A stretch of 17,743 bases of DNA from Bacteroidota bacterium. Its GTDB lineage: Bacteria; Bacteroidota; Bacteroidia; Chitinophagales; Chitinophagaceae. The DNA is taken from the NCBI GenBank assembly GCA_028877005.1, contig JAGWPI010000039.1:1-17743 (forward strand), in the 5' to 3' direction. Numbering within the stretch: the first letter of the stretch is position 1; every line of letters begins with the position of its first letter. Positions 1-6,508 of the stretch are shown one piece after another. A program made the position numbers and the translations under genes. The notes below the pieces were generated by a model, which was given only the letters and a program-made list of their open reading frames with translations, did not search any database and was not told where the DNA came from.

Positions 1-1173
1 AATCCATTAGAATTGGATACAACTGTTTTAGCCTTTAATGCCAGTAATAAAATTTATTCATCTGCCTATAGTGAAAATAAACAACGCATTACATTTTTTA
101 AAATTAATACCAAAAGCGATAAGCAATATGTAGTAACCACTTTGCTATTTAATCCAGATTTAAGCTTATTGCATAAAAGCGTATTAAATGTGCCCATGCC
201 TGAAAAAAATGATTATCTCACTGCTTTTGAATTAGACAATCAAGGTAATCTGGCATTTTTGCGTGCATGGGGTACATCGCAAAATGATAATATTATTGGG
301 TTAGATTTTATTTTTAAACCTGCAATGGAAGATGCGGTAATTACAACACCATTAAATGTAAAAGGCTTATTCTTAGATGATTTACATGTAAAGTTTGATA
401 ATGAAAACCATCATTGTTTAGTAACCGGCTTTTTTGCTAAACAAAGAAGGGGCAATGTAGAGGGCTTGTATAACTATATTTGGGACGAAACCAAGCAAAT
501 GCCTTTACATGCGGGTATTCTTACATTTAATGATGAGTTAAGGAATGATGCCAGAGGCGAAAGTAGTATGCGTAATGCTTTTAATAATTATTATATCCAT
601 AATATTATTATGCGTAAAGATGGGGGTTACCTGCTTACGGCAGAATCGGCTTATTCATCTTCAAGAGGTAATCCCTACAATAGATGGGATTACATGTATG
701 GTTCTCCTTTCTTTAATCCTTATGATTATTATTATGGATATGGATATGGAGGCATGGGTATGATGGGCTCATATTTTTACCCTTGGTCATTTGGCAGCCC
801 TATGTACAATGTTAACCGATTTTTTGCGGATAATATCATGATACTTTCATTTAATCCGGGCGATTCATTGGAATGGAGTAATGTTATTCATAAATCACAG
901 TATGATGATAACTCGGATGCTTTTATTGGATACGCTTTATTAAATGCTGGAGATCAATTGCACTTTTTGTTTAATACTGTAGAGCGTCGTCAGTCTTTAT
1001 TAACCGACCAAAGTATTACCCCCGATGGACAAATTGTGCGAAATCCTTTATTTAAAAATTTAGATAGGGGCTATCAGTTTATGCCACGACAGGGCAAACA
1101 AACCGGCCTAAGGCAAATGATTATTCCTTGTCAATACCGCGGTTATATTACATTTGCCAAAGTTGTTTTGTAA
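1..1173 (+). CDS. Unrecognised protein, 5' end outside the window
   Basis: The reading frame is open from the first base of the window and ends at TAA 1171-1173, so this is the C-terminal 390 residues of a longer protein; the true start lies upstream. I do not recognise the family. The visible part looks like a soluble or exported beta-rich protein: short alternating hydrophobic strands with turn-like DNxG and PDG segments, and no transmembrane helix. In the middle (about bases 676-813) lies a low-complexity stretch very rich in Tyr, Gly, Phe, Pro and Met, including an alternating Tyr-Gly run and Gly-Met repeats. The closing segment returns to ordinary composition. The frame is clean and codon use matches the neighbours, so it is a real gene. 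A surface or cell-envelope role is only a guess. The next gene starts 15 bp downstream in the same frame, which suggests co-transcription. Confidence 0.75.
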   Translation, partial: NPLELDTTVLAFNASNKIYSSAYSENKQRITFFKINTKSDKQYVVTTLLFNPDLSLLHKSVLNVPMPEKNDYLTAFELDNQGNLAFLRAWGTSQNDNIIGLDFIFKPAMEDAVITTPLNVKGLFLDDLHVKFDNENHHCLVTGFFAKQRRGNVEGLYNYIWDETKQMPLHAGILTFNDELRNDARGESSMRNAFNNYYIHNIIMRKDGGYLLTAESAYSSSRGNPYNRWDYMYGSPFFNPYDYYYGYGYGGMGMMGSYFYPWSFGSPMYNVNRFFADNIMILSFNPGDSLEWSNVIHKSQYDDNSDAFIGYALLNAGDQLHFLFNTVERRQSLLTDQSITPDGQIVRNPLFKNLDRGYQFMPRQGKQTGLRQMIIPCQYRGYITFAKVVL

Positions 1174-1188
1174 TATAAAATTGGCAAC

Positions 1189-2172
1189 GTGGTAAATTTA
1201 TTCAGGAGTAAATCATATAGTGGTATTGTATTTTTGGCTTTGTTGTTTTTAATAGTACATGCTCACTTTTTTGTGGATGTACCTATTATTACTACACCCA
1301 CCCACAGTGGTTTTTTTGAAGTACTGATTCAACAATATGTGCAGCCGTTACCCGGATATTTATTATTTATAATATATAGTGTTTTGGTACTTCTGCAAGC
1401 TATTCGGTTTAATTTGGCTTTAAATAATGCACACATGTTCCAACAGTCGGGCTACACCAGTGGTATGGCTTATATTTTGTTAACAGGATTTTTGCCGGAA
1501 TGGAGCCATATTAGTGCGGCTTTATTAGCCAATACCTTCATTATATGGATATTTATAAAATTGATTAGATTATACAACAATCCTGCTCCTAAAACGTTAT
1601 TATTTAATGTTGGTTTAATTTCGGGTTGTACAATTTTATCTTATCATCCTACCATTACACTTGTACTGGTTATATTTTTTGCTCTATTAATTGTAAGACC
1701 CTTTCGTGCAGCTGAATGGATGGTTCTGCTAATTGGCTTAGTTTTTCCTTATTATGTAGTTGCAGCTTTTTTATTTATTACCAATCAAACCGGTAATATA
1801 AAAGGTATTTTACCCAATTTTCAGTTGGCATGGCCCTTACAAATGCCTTCCTATTGGTTAGGCATTAGCATTGGCTATGTGTTGTTACTGTTTTTACCTT
1901 CTTTTTATTATTGGCAATTACATGTAAACAGAATGGTTATTCAAATTAGGAAAAACTGGATGATTGTATTGGTATTGTTAATGGTTAGTTTATTTGGCCC
2001 TTTTTTGTTTGCTTATGCCGGCCTTACAGCCGCATTTGTATGGATTATTCCATTGTCTGCTTTTTTTGCCAATTATTTTCTATATGCTAAAAAAACATGG
2101 TTACCCAATTTGTTTTTTTGGCTGGCTTTATTATTGATTTTCCACAATAATTGGTTATTAGGTAAAATTTAG
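1189..2172 (+). CDS. Polytopic integral membrane protein of unknown function
   Basis: A 327-residue, strongly hydrophobic protein with roughly nine to eleven predicted membrane segments spread along the whole length (for example about residues 12-30, 53-70, 113-127, 138-155, 177-197, 222-240, 255-275, 277-295 and 305-323). Short basic loops lie between them (KLIRLYNN, RNRMVIQIRK-like). No catalytic or transport signature is visible. It is reminiscent of the uncharacterised Bacteroidota membrane family DUF6427, but that is recollection and not verified. The start used is GTG 1189. An in-frame stop six codons upstream is the stop of the previous gene, so there is little room for an alternative. 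It ends 113 bp before purQ, from which it is separated by a candidate promoter. Function not assigned. Confidence 0.8.
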   Translation: MVNLFRSKSYSGIVFLALLFLIVHAHFFVDVPIITTPTHSGFFEVLIQQYVQPLPGYLLFIIYSVLVLLQAIRFNLALNNAHMFQQSGYTSGMAYILLTGFLPEWSHISAALLANTFIIWIFIKLIRLYNNPAPKTLLFNVGLISGCTILSYHPTITLVLVIFFALLIVRPFRAAEWMVLLIGLVFPYYVVAAFLFITNQTGNIKGILPNFQLAWPLQMPSYWLGISIGYVLLLFLPSFYYWQLHVNRMVIQIRKNWMIVLVLLMVSLFGPFLFAYAGLTAAFVWIIPLSAFFANYFLYAKKTWLPNLFFWLALLLIFHNNWLLGKI

Positions 2173-2194
2173 CAATACTTAGGGCCGGCAATTG

Positions 2195-2202
2195 TAAATT
2201 TG
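2195..2202 (+). promoter_or_regulatory. Candidate Bacteroidota -7 box upstream of purQ
   Basis: The sequence TAAATTTG matches the Bacteroidota sigma-70 (RpoD) -7 consensus TAnnTTTG exactly and is followed by C. It lies about 84 nt before the purQ ATG in the only sizeable gap on that side. The -33 element is poor (only an ATTTA about 23 bp upstream), so the call rests on the -7 box and position. Confidence 0.45.
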
Positions 2203-2203
2203 C

Positions 2204-2217
2204 AACATTGTAATGTT
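2204..2217. repeat. 14-bp palindrome at the presumed purQ transcription start
   Basis: AACATT-gt-AATGTT is a perfect inverted repeat with 6-bp arms and a 2-bp centre. It begins one base after the purQ -7 box, so it would cover the transcription start, a place where an operator could act. No known purine regulator motif is recognised; a role is inference only. Confidence 0.35.
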
Positions 2218-2285
2218 AAGGCCACCTAAACATAAATAAGCGTGGGCAAAACTAACATTGCAACTCAATTCATAAAATAAGTAAT

Positions 2286-2945
2286 ATGAAATTTGGCGTT
2301 GTTGTTTTTCCGGGATCAAACTGCGATAGGGACATGCAAGATGCATTACAGGAGGATTTAAATAAAGAAGTAATCATGCTTTGGCATAAAGACAAGGACT
2401 TGAGTATGTTTGGTACCAATGATTGCATTGTTTTACCGGGTGGTTTTTCTTATGGTGATTATTTACGTTGCGGCGCTATTGCCCGCTTTAGCCCTATGAT
2501 GGAGCGTGTAATCCAATTTGCAAATAAAGGGGGAAAAGTATTGGGGGTATGCAATGGATTTCAAATTTTATGCGAAAGTGGTTTGTTGCCCGGCGTACTT
2601 CTGCAAAATAAAAACCAACAATACATTTGTAAAAATGTTACCATAACTAATGGTGTTGAAGTGTTTACTATACCCATTGCTCATGGAGATGGTAGATACT
2701 ATGCTTCCGGTGAGGTTATAGAAAGTTTGCAAAAAAACAATCAAATTCTATTCCGTTATTGCGATGCAGCAGGCAATGTAGTTGAAGAAGCCAACCCCAA
2801 CGGAGCTATATACAACATTGCAGGCATTCAAAATGAAGCGGGCAATGTATTTGGAATGATGCCCCATCCTGAAAGAGCTAGCTCACCATTATTGGGGAAC
2901 ACAGATGGGGAAAAAATATTCGAATTATTAGGCTTGTTAACTTAA
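2286..2945 (+). CDS. purQ: Phosphoribosylformylglycinamidine synthase, glutaminase subunit PurQ
   Basis: Class I glutamine amidotransferase that releases ammonia from glutamine for the fourth step of purine synthesis (FGAR to FGAM), acting with PurL and PurS. The 219 residues fit the stand-alone PurQ length. The N-terminus has the family VVVFPGSNCDRD start, then the LPGGFSYGDYLRCG block (about 49-63). The nucleophile elbow GVCNGFQIL contains Cys89. His194 and Glu196 in MMPHPERA complete the catalytic triad. The ATG at 2286 gives the conserved N-terminus directly. Neither purL nor purS is adjacent, so the partner subunits must be encoded elsewhere. A separate PurQ implies the three-component enzyme and not the large fused PurL found in many other Bacteroidota (family knowledge). 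Transcription is probably from its own promoter at about 2195. Confidence 0.96.
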   Translation: MKFGVVVFPGSNCDRDMQDALQEDLNKEVIMLWHKDKDLSMFGTNDCIVLPGGFSYGDYLRCGAIARFSPMMERVIQFANKGGKVLGVCNGFQILCESGLLPGVLLQNKNQQYICKNVTITNGVEVFTIPIAHGDGRYYASGEVIESLQKNNQILFRYCDAAGNVVEEANPNGAIYNIAGIQNEAGNVFGMMPHPERASSPLLGNTDGEKIFELLGLLT

Positions 2946-3017
2946 TGGTTCAGGCAACATAAGCTTAAACTTTTTTATCTAAAGAATTGTAATCAACGTT
3001 GTAAAAAATAATATACC

Positions 3018-3467
3018 ATGAAAAAAATTATAGTTGTTATTACTCTTGCCATGTTTACAACATTGGCGCAAGCACAAATTAAAGACCCGGTTAGTTGGAA
3101 ATATACTGCTGTTAAAAAAAATGCCAATACATATGAAATAATGATAACAGCTAATGTTGAAAAGCCTTGGCATATTTATTCTCAAAATACAGGTGCCGGT
3201 GGACCGGTACCTACCAGTTTTACATTTAAAAAAAATCCATTAATTACTGTTGAAGGTAAAACCATAGAAGTTGGCAAACTGCAAAAAGTATACGATAATA
3301 ACTTTAAAACCGAAGTGCTGTACTATTCAGGTCAAGTAATTTTTAAACAAATGGTGAAATTGAAAGGTAATGTTAAAACAAACATTTCCGGTACAGTAGA
3401 GTATATGGTTTGCGATGATGTGCAATGTTTACCGCCAACTAAAAAAACATTTGATATAAAATTGTAA
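3018..3467 (+). CDS. Secreted DsbD-alpha-like (N-terminal domain of DsbD) protein
   Basis: A 149-residue protein with a typical signal peptide (MKK, hydrophobic core, AQA/Q cleavage around residue 20), so periplasmic. The mature part resembles the immunoglobulin-like alpha domain of thiol:disulfide interchange protein DsbD: the WHIYSQNTG block (about 51-59), a GxVxF strand, and near the end the hallmark VCDDVQCLPPTKKTF segment with Cys132 and Cys137. In DsbD this cysteine pair receives electrons from the C-terminal thioredoxin domain and passes them to periplasmic partners. It lies 129 bp upstream of a full DsbD-type gene on the same strand, and that protein's own N-terminal domain lacks the pair. 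This one may therefore supply the redox-active alpha module in trans (inference). No TlpA or ResA neighbour is present. Confidence 0.85.
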   Translation: MKKIIVVITLAMFTTLAQAQIKDPVSWKYTAVKKNANTYEIMITANVEKPWHIYSQNTGAGGPVPTSFTFKKNPLITVEGKTIEVGKLQKVYDNNFKTEVLYYSGQVIFKQMVKLKGNVKTNISGTVEYMVCDDVQCLPPTKKTFDIKL

Positions 3468-3495
3468 GTGTATATAATAAATAATTGTATCATAA

Positions 3496-3554
3496 AAACA
3501 GTATTTCTATAAAAATTAAACAGGGGGTGGTTATTGAATAATTGATTACTGTTT
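3496..3554. repeat. Inverted repeat in the spacer between the two DsbD-family genes
   Basis: AAACAGTA (3496-3503) and TACTGTTT (3547-3554) are perfect 8-bp complementary arms separated by 43 nt. The enclosed stretch contains an 11-bp palindrome, TTATTgAATAA (3531-3541), and a G-run. No T-run follows, so this is not a terminator. It could fold in the message ahead of dsbD or bind a regulator; both are speculative. Confidence 0.3.
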
Positions 3555-3596
3555 AACAAAATTACCTATAGTATCATCTTTTAATCAAATTGTTAC

Positions 3597-5558
3597 ATGA
3601 AGTATTTTTTGCCCGCATTAATATTCTTAATTGGCTTTGTTCCATTACTTCATGCCCAGCGTTCCGTACAATTTTGTTATCAGGCGCAACGATTATCAGA
3701 CACTTCAGGCGTATTGAAAATACACTTAAAAAGTACAGATAGTACTGCTTTTTTTGCCGCAGAGCAATCGGCAGCAGATAATCCGTTTACTGCACAATTA
3801 CATGTAGAGGGTAACGATACAATGGTTGCCACTCAAAAAGTAAAGGCAATTGGGAACCCCATTACAGAAAAAGACAATGGGGGACATATCATAACCTTAT
3901 ACAGAGATAGCGTTACTTTTCTGTATCCCCTGCATTTAAAAAAAGACAGCAGTACTATAAAAGGTACCTTTGTATGGCTGGGTAAAAAAGGGGAAGATTA
4001 TCCTAGTAATGAAGAAAAATGGAAAGTGAATATACCCTCGGTAATTAGTATTGACAATATTTCAGCTAACACTACTGCTCCCAACCAAACATTGTGGTCT
4101 GTGTTTCTACTCACTTTTGGGGCAGGTTTATTGGCCATTATTACTCCTTGTGTTTTTCCACTTATTCCCGTTACGGTAAGTTTTTTCCTAAAACGCAGTA
4201 AAACACGAACAGAAGGTATAAGAAATGCTGTTTGGTATTCCATTTCAATTATTGCCATTTATACAATACCTACTTTATTGCTAACACTTATTTTTGGCGA
4301 TACTATATTGTATACTATATCTACTTCTGCCACTACTAATTTATTATTTTTTGCTATATTTATTATATTTGCTATATCTTTCTTTGGCGCATTCGAGTTG
4401 AATTTACCCAGTAGTTGGGCCAATAAGGCCGATCAGAAAGCAGGTAAAGGTGGCTTATCGGGTATTTTCTTTATGGCATTAACCTTGGTGATTGTATCAT
4501 TCTCTTGCACAGGACCCATTGTGGGTACTTTATTGGGACAAACTAGTGCAAAAGGAGTAAGTATTGCACCCGTTATAGGCATGTTGGGTTTTGGAGTAGG
4601 ATTAGCTCTACCGTTTTCATTATTTGCTTTTTTCCCCTCTATGCTATCTGCATTGCCAAAAAGTGGCGGTTGGCTAAATTCAGTAAAAGTTACTTTTGGT
4701 TTTATTGAGTTGGCTTTAGCATTAAAGTTTTTATCGAATGTAGATTTAATTTATCACTGGCATTTATTGAACAGAGATGTGTTTTTGGTGCTTTGGATAG
4801 TAATATTTACTTTAATGGGTATGTATTTATTAGGGAAACTAAAATTTTCTCATGATAGTGATTTGGCTTATCTAACGGTACCCCGATTATTTTTTGCAAT
4901 GATTACCTTTTCATTTGCTTTGTATTTAGTACCCGGTTTGTGGGGAGCCCCATTGCAACCTTTAAGTGGTTTTATTCCGCCTGCTACTACGCAAGATTTT
5001 AATTTAGATAATTTAAATTACAAGATTGATGATTTAAAAAATGGGCATTATATGGCTGCCCCTACGGCTACTAACCAACCTGAGCCTCCTAAGAAATATA
5101 TTGATAAATTATCTGTTCCATTTGGTTTAACAGCTTATTTTGATTTGGAAGAAGGTATGGCGGCCGCTAAAATTGTAAAAAAACCTATTATGCTCGATTT
5201 TACCGGGCATTCCTGTCCTAATTGCCGCAAAATGGAAGAGCAAGTTTGGAAAAATCCCGATGTTTTAAACAGAATAAAAAACAACTTTGTATTAGTGAGT
5301 TTGTATGTGGATGAAAGCACTGAATTACCGGCACCTGAACAAGTTACTTTGCCTAATGGTGATAAATTAACTACTGTGGGAGAGAAAAACTTAAATTATG
5401 AAGTTACAAAATTTGGATTGAATGCCCAACCACTATACATGTTTTTAGACTTAAACGGCAATCCATTGAGCGATATTAAATATGGTTACAACCCAAATGT
5501 TAACCAATTTATTCAACATTTAGATGCTGTAAAACAAAAGTTTGATGCAAGTAAGTAA
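3597..5558 (+). CDS. dsbD: Thiol:disulfide interchange protein DsbD (CcdA-type membrane core plus thioredoxin domain)
   Basis: Moves reducing equivalents from cytoplasmic thioredoxin across the inner membrane to periplasmic proteins. Signal peptide at 1-20, cleaved near AHAQ. A periplasmic beta-rich N-terminal domain spans about 21-160. The membrane core of about eight helices (roughly 167-450) carries the two redox cysteines, Cys185 in TPCVFPLIPV and Cys304 in SFSCTGP. A linker follows, then a C-terminal thioredoxin-like domain (about 505-653) with the active site Cys540-Pro-Asn-Cys543 and the cis-proline Pro612. The length (653) is normal for full DsbD. The oddity is that the N-terminal domain has only Cys27 and no paired cysteines, whereas the small protein just upstream has them. 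The gene converges on the sigma-factor gene with a 40-bp gap and no clear terminator between. Confidence 0.93.
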   Translation: MKYFLPALIFLIGFVPLLHAQRSVQFCYQAQRLSDTSGVLKIHLKSTDSTAFFAAEQSAADNPFTAQLHVEGNDTMVATQKVKAIGNPITEKDNGGHIITLYRDSVTFLYPLHLKKDSSTIKGTFVWLGKKGEDYPSNEEKWKVNIPSVISIDNISANTTAPNQTLWSVFLLTFGAGLLAIITPCVFPLIPVTVSFFLKRSKTRTEGIRNAVWYSISIIAIYTIPTLLLTLIFGDTILYTISTSATTNLLFFAIFIIFAISFFGAFELNLPSSWANKADQKAGKGGLSGIFFMALTLVIVSFSCTGPIVGTLLGQTSAKGVSIAPVIGMLGFGVGLALPFSLFAFFPSMLSALPKSGGWLNSVKVTFGFIELALALKFLSNVDLIYHWHLLNRDVFLVLWIVIFTLMGMYLLGKLKFSHDSDLAYLTVPRLFFAMITFSFALYLVPGLWGAPLQPLSGFIPPATTQDFNLDNLNYKIDDLKNGHYMAAPTATNQPEPPKKYIDKLSVPFGLTAYFDLEEGMAAAKIVKKPIMLDFTGHSCPNCRKMEEQVWKNPDVLNRIKNNFVLVSLYVDESTELPAPEQVTLPNGDKLTTVGEKNLNYEVTKFGLNAQPLYMFLDLNGNPLSDIKYGYNPNVNQFIQHLDAVKQKFDASK

Positions 5559-5598
5559 ATATTCTAGTAACCAATAAGTTTCATAGAGTTATTTGGCC

Positions 5599-6177
5599 TT
5601 ACAATACAATTTGGTTTTCAAGCATCATTTTCCGTAAATTAATCAGCCCATAACGCATACGACCTAAAGATGTATTAATACTGGTATTGGTTATTTTTGC
5701 AATCTCTTTAAAACTCATATCTGCAAAATGCCTTAAAATAATTACCTCTCTTTGCTCTTCAGGCAAATGTTTCAACATATCATGCAATTTTTGTCTGGTC
5801 TGAAGTTGTATTATAGAAGTATCTGCACTTTCATTGGTAAGATTTAACATGTTAAAAACATCTTTATCATCACTACTAATGATAGAGTTGCGTTTTACTT
5901 TTCTAAAATAATCTACACAAAGATTGTGTGCAATACGCAATGCCCATTGTATAAACTTACCTTCCTCATTATACCTGTTCGTTCTAAGCGTATCAATAAT
6001 TTTAATAAATACATCCTGAAACAAATCTTCTGCTAAGTATTTGTCTTTAACCATGAATAAAATAGAAGTAAAAATTTTTTCCTTATGCCTATTCACCAAC
6101 GTTTCTAATGCTGCCTGATTGCCTCCCTGAAAGTAAAGGATTAAATCATTGTCGAGTAAGTGTTGTAGTGATTTCAT
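5599..6177 (-). CDS. ECF-type sigma-70 family RNA polymerase sigma factor
   Basis: A 192-residue sigma factor with only regions 2 and 4, as in the extracytoplasmic-function group. Region 2 spans about 25-96 and includes the core-binding AEDLFQDVFIKI segment (49-60) and the DNA-melting FIQWALRIAHNLCVDYFRK segment (75-93). A variable linker (about 97-130) follows. Region 4 (about 133-185) has the PEEQREVIILRHF and MSFKEIAKITNTSINT helix-turn-helix. The last part (LGRMRYGLINLRKMM) is typical of Bacteroidota ECF proteins. The ATG at 6177 gives a normal N-terminus. There is no anti-sigma or FecR-like gene next to it: downstream is the convergent dsbD and upstream the divergent uvrA. Its signal is therefore unknown, and control by expression level or by a distant partner is possible. 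The target regulon cannot be told from the sequence. Confidence 0.92.
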   Translation of the reverse strand: MKSLQHLLDNDLILYFQGGNQAALETLVNRHKEKIFTSILFMVKDKYLAEDLFQDVFIKIIDTLRTNRYNEEGKFIQWALRIAHNLCVDYFRKVKRNSIISSDDKDVFNMLNLTNESADTSIIQLQTRQKLHDMLKHLPEEQREVIILRHFADMSFKEIAKITNTSINTSLGRMRYGLINLRKMMLENQIVL

Positions 6178-6196
6178 AAGTAAGATTTGTTATGGT

Positions 6197-6210
6197 TGCA
6201 CATTTTAAAA
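6197..6210 (+). repeat. 14-bp direct repeat, copy 1
   Basis: TGCACATTTTAAAA, identical to 6448-6461. It begins 20 bp upstream of the sigma-factor start codon. The core TTTTAAAA is itself palindromic. Confidence 0.55.
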
Positions 6211-6286
6211 ATAACAAATTGCAATTCAAACTATAAGCCTGTTATTTTAAAAAAGTGCCTGAAATTTTTACAGCTATGGTTTACAT

Positions 6287-6306
6287 AATTTAACAATGGT
6301 TAAATT
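6287..6306. repeat. Perfect dyad AATTTAAC-aatg-GTTAAATT
   Basis: Inverted repeat with 8-bp perfect arms (6287-6294 and 6299-6306) and a 4-bp centre, extended by one T-G wobble. It lies in the middle of the divergent spacer and is not followed by a T-run, so it looks like an operator and not a terminator. The bound protein is unknown. Confidence 0.45.
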
Positions 6307-6447
6307 GAACATATACAAGCAGGTGCAATATATACGGCCATTTTACAACATTGGATGGTTAGTTAATAGCTTGAAATTAAATAACATATTTTCCCCTGCA
6401 AATTAAATGAGCTAATGTTGACAACTATTTATATGTATTTAACAATA

Positions 6448-6461
6448 TGCACATTTTAAAA
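6448..6461 (+). repeat. 14-bp direct repeat, copy 2
   Basis: TGCACATTTTAAAA, identical to 6197-6210, in the same orientation 237 bp away. It ends 27-48 bp before the possible uvrA starts. Confidence 0.55.
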
Positions 6462-6508
6462 GATTATTTACAACATAACTAAAGGAAATGTGTTTATTTG
6501 TTATAGAT

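Larger units (their letters stand above)
6178..6508. other. Divergent intergenic region between the sigma-factor gene and uvrA
   Basis: About 330 AT-rich bases with no credible reading frame or RNA gene. It must hold the promoters for both divergent genes, but I find no clean TAnnTTTG box. A TATAGTTTG (minus strand, 6224-6232) is a one-base-off candidate for the sigma gene. TTGACA at 6418-6423 is a possible -33/-35 element for uvrA without a good partner. The region contains a perfect 8-bp dyad (6287-6306) and two copies of a 14-bp sequence near its two ends, listed separately. Confidence 0.5.

Noticed and set aside
1171..1191. The first two genes are in the same frame, separated by one TAA and 15 bp, which could look like a split or readthrough gene.
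   Set aside because: The two proteins are of entirely different kinds (soluble beta-rich versus polytopic membrane), and the first ends in a normal C-terminus. Ordinary adjacent genes are the simpler reading.
6211..6447. Segment between the 14-bp repeats as a complete miniature transposable element.
   Set aside because: The segment ends show no terminal inverted repeats, and no second copy is in the window, so calling it an element is unsupported.
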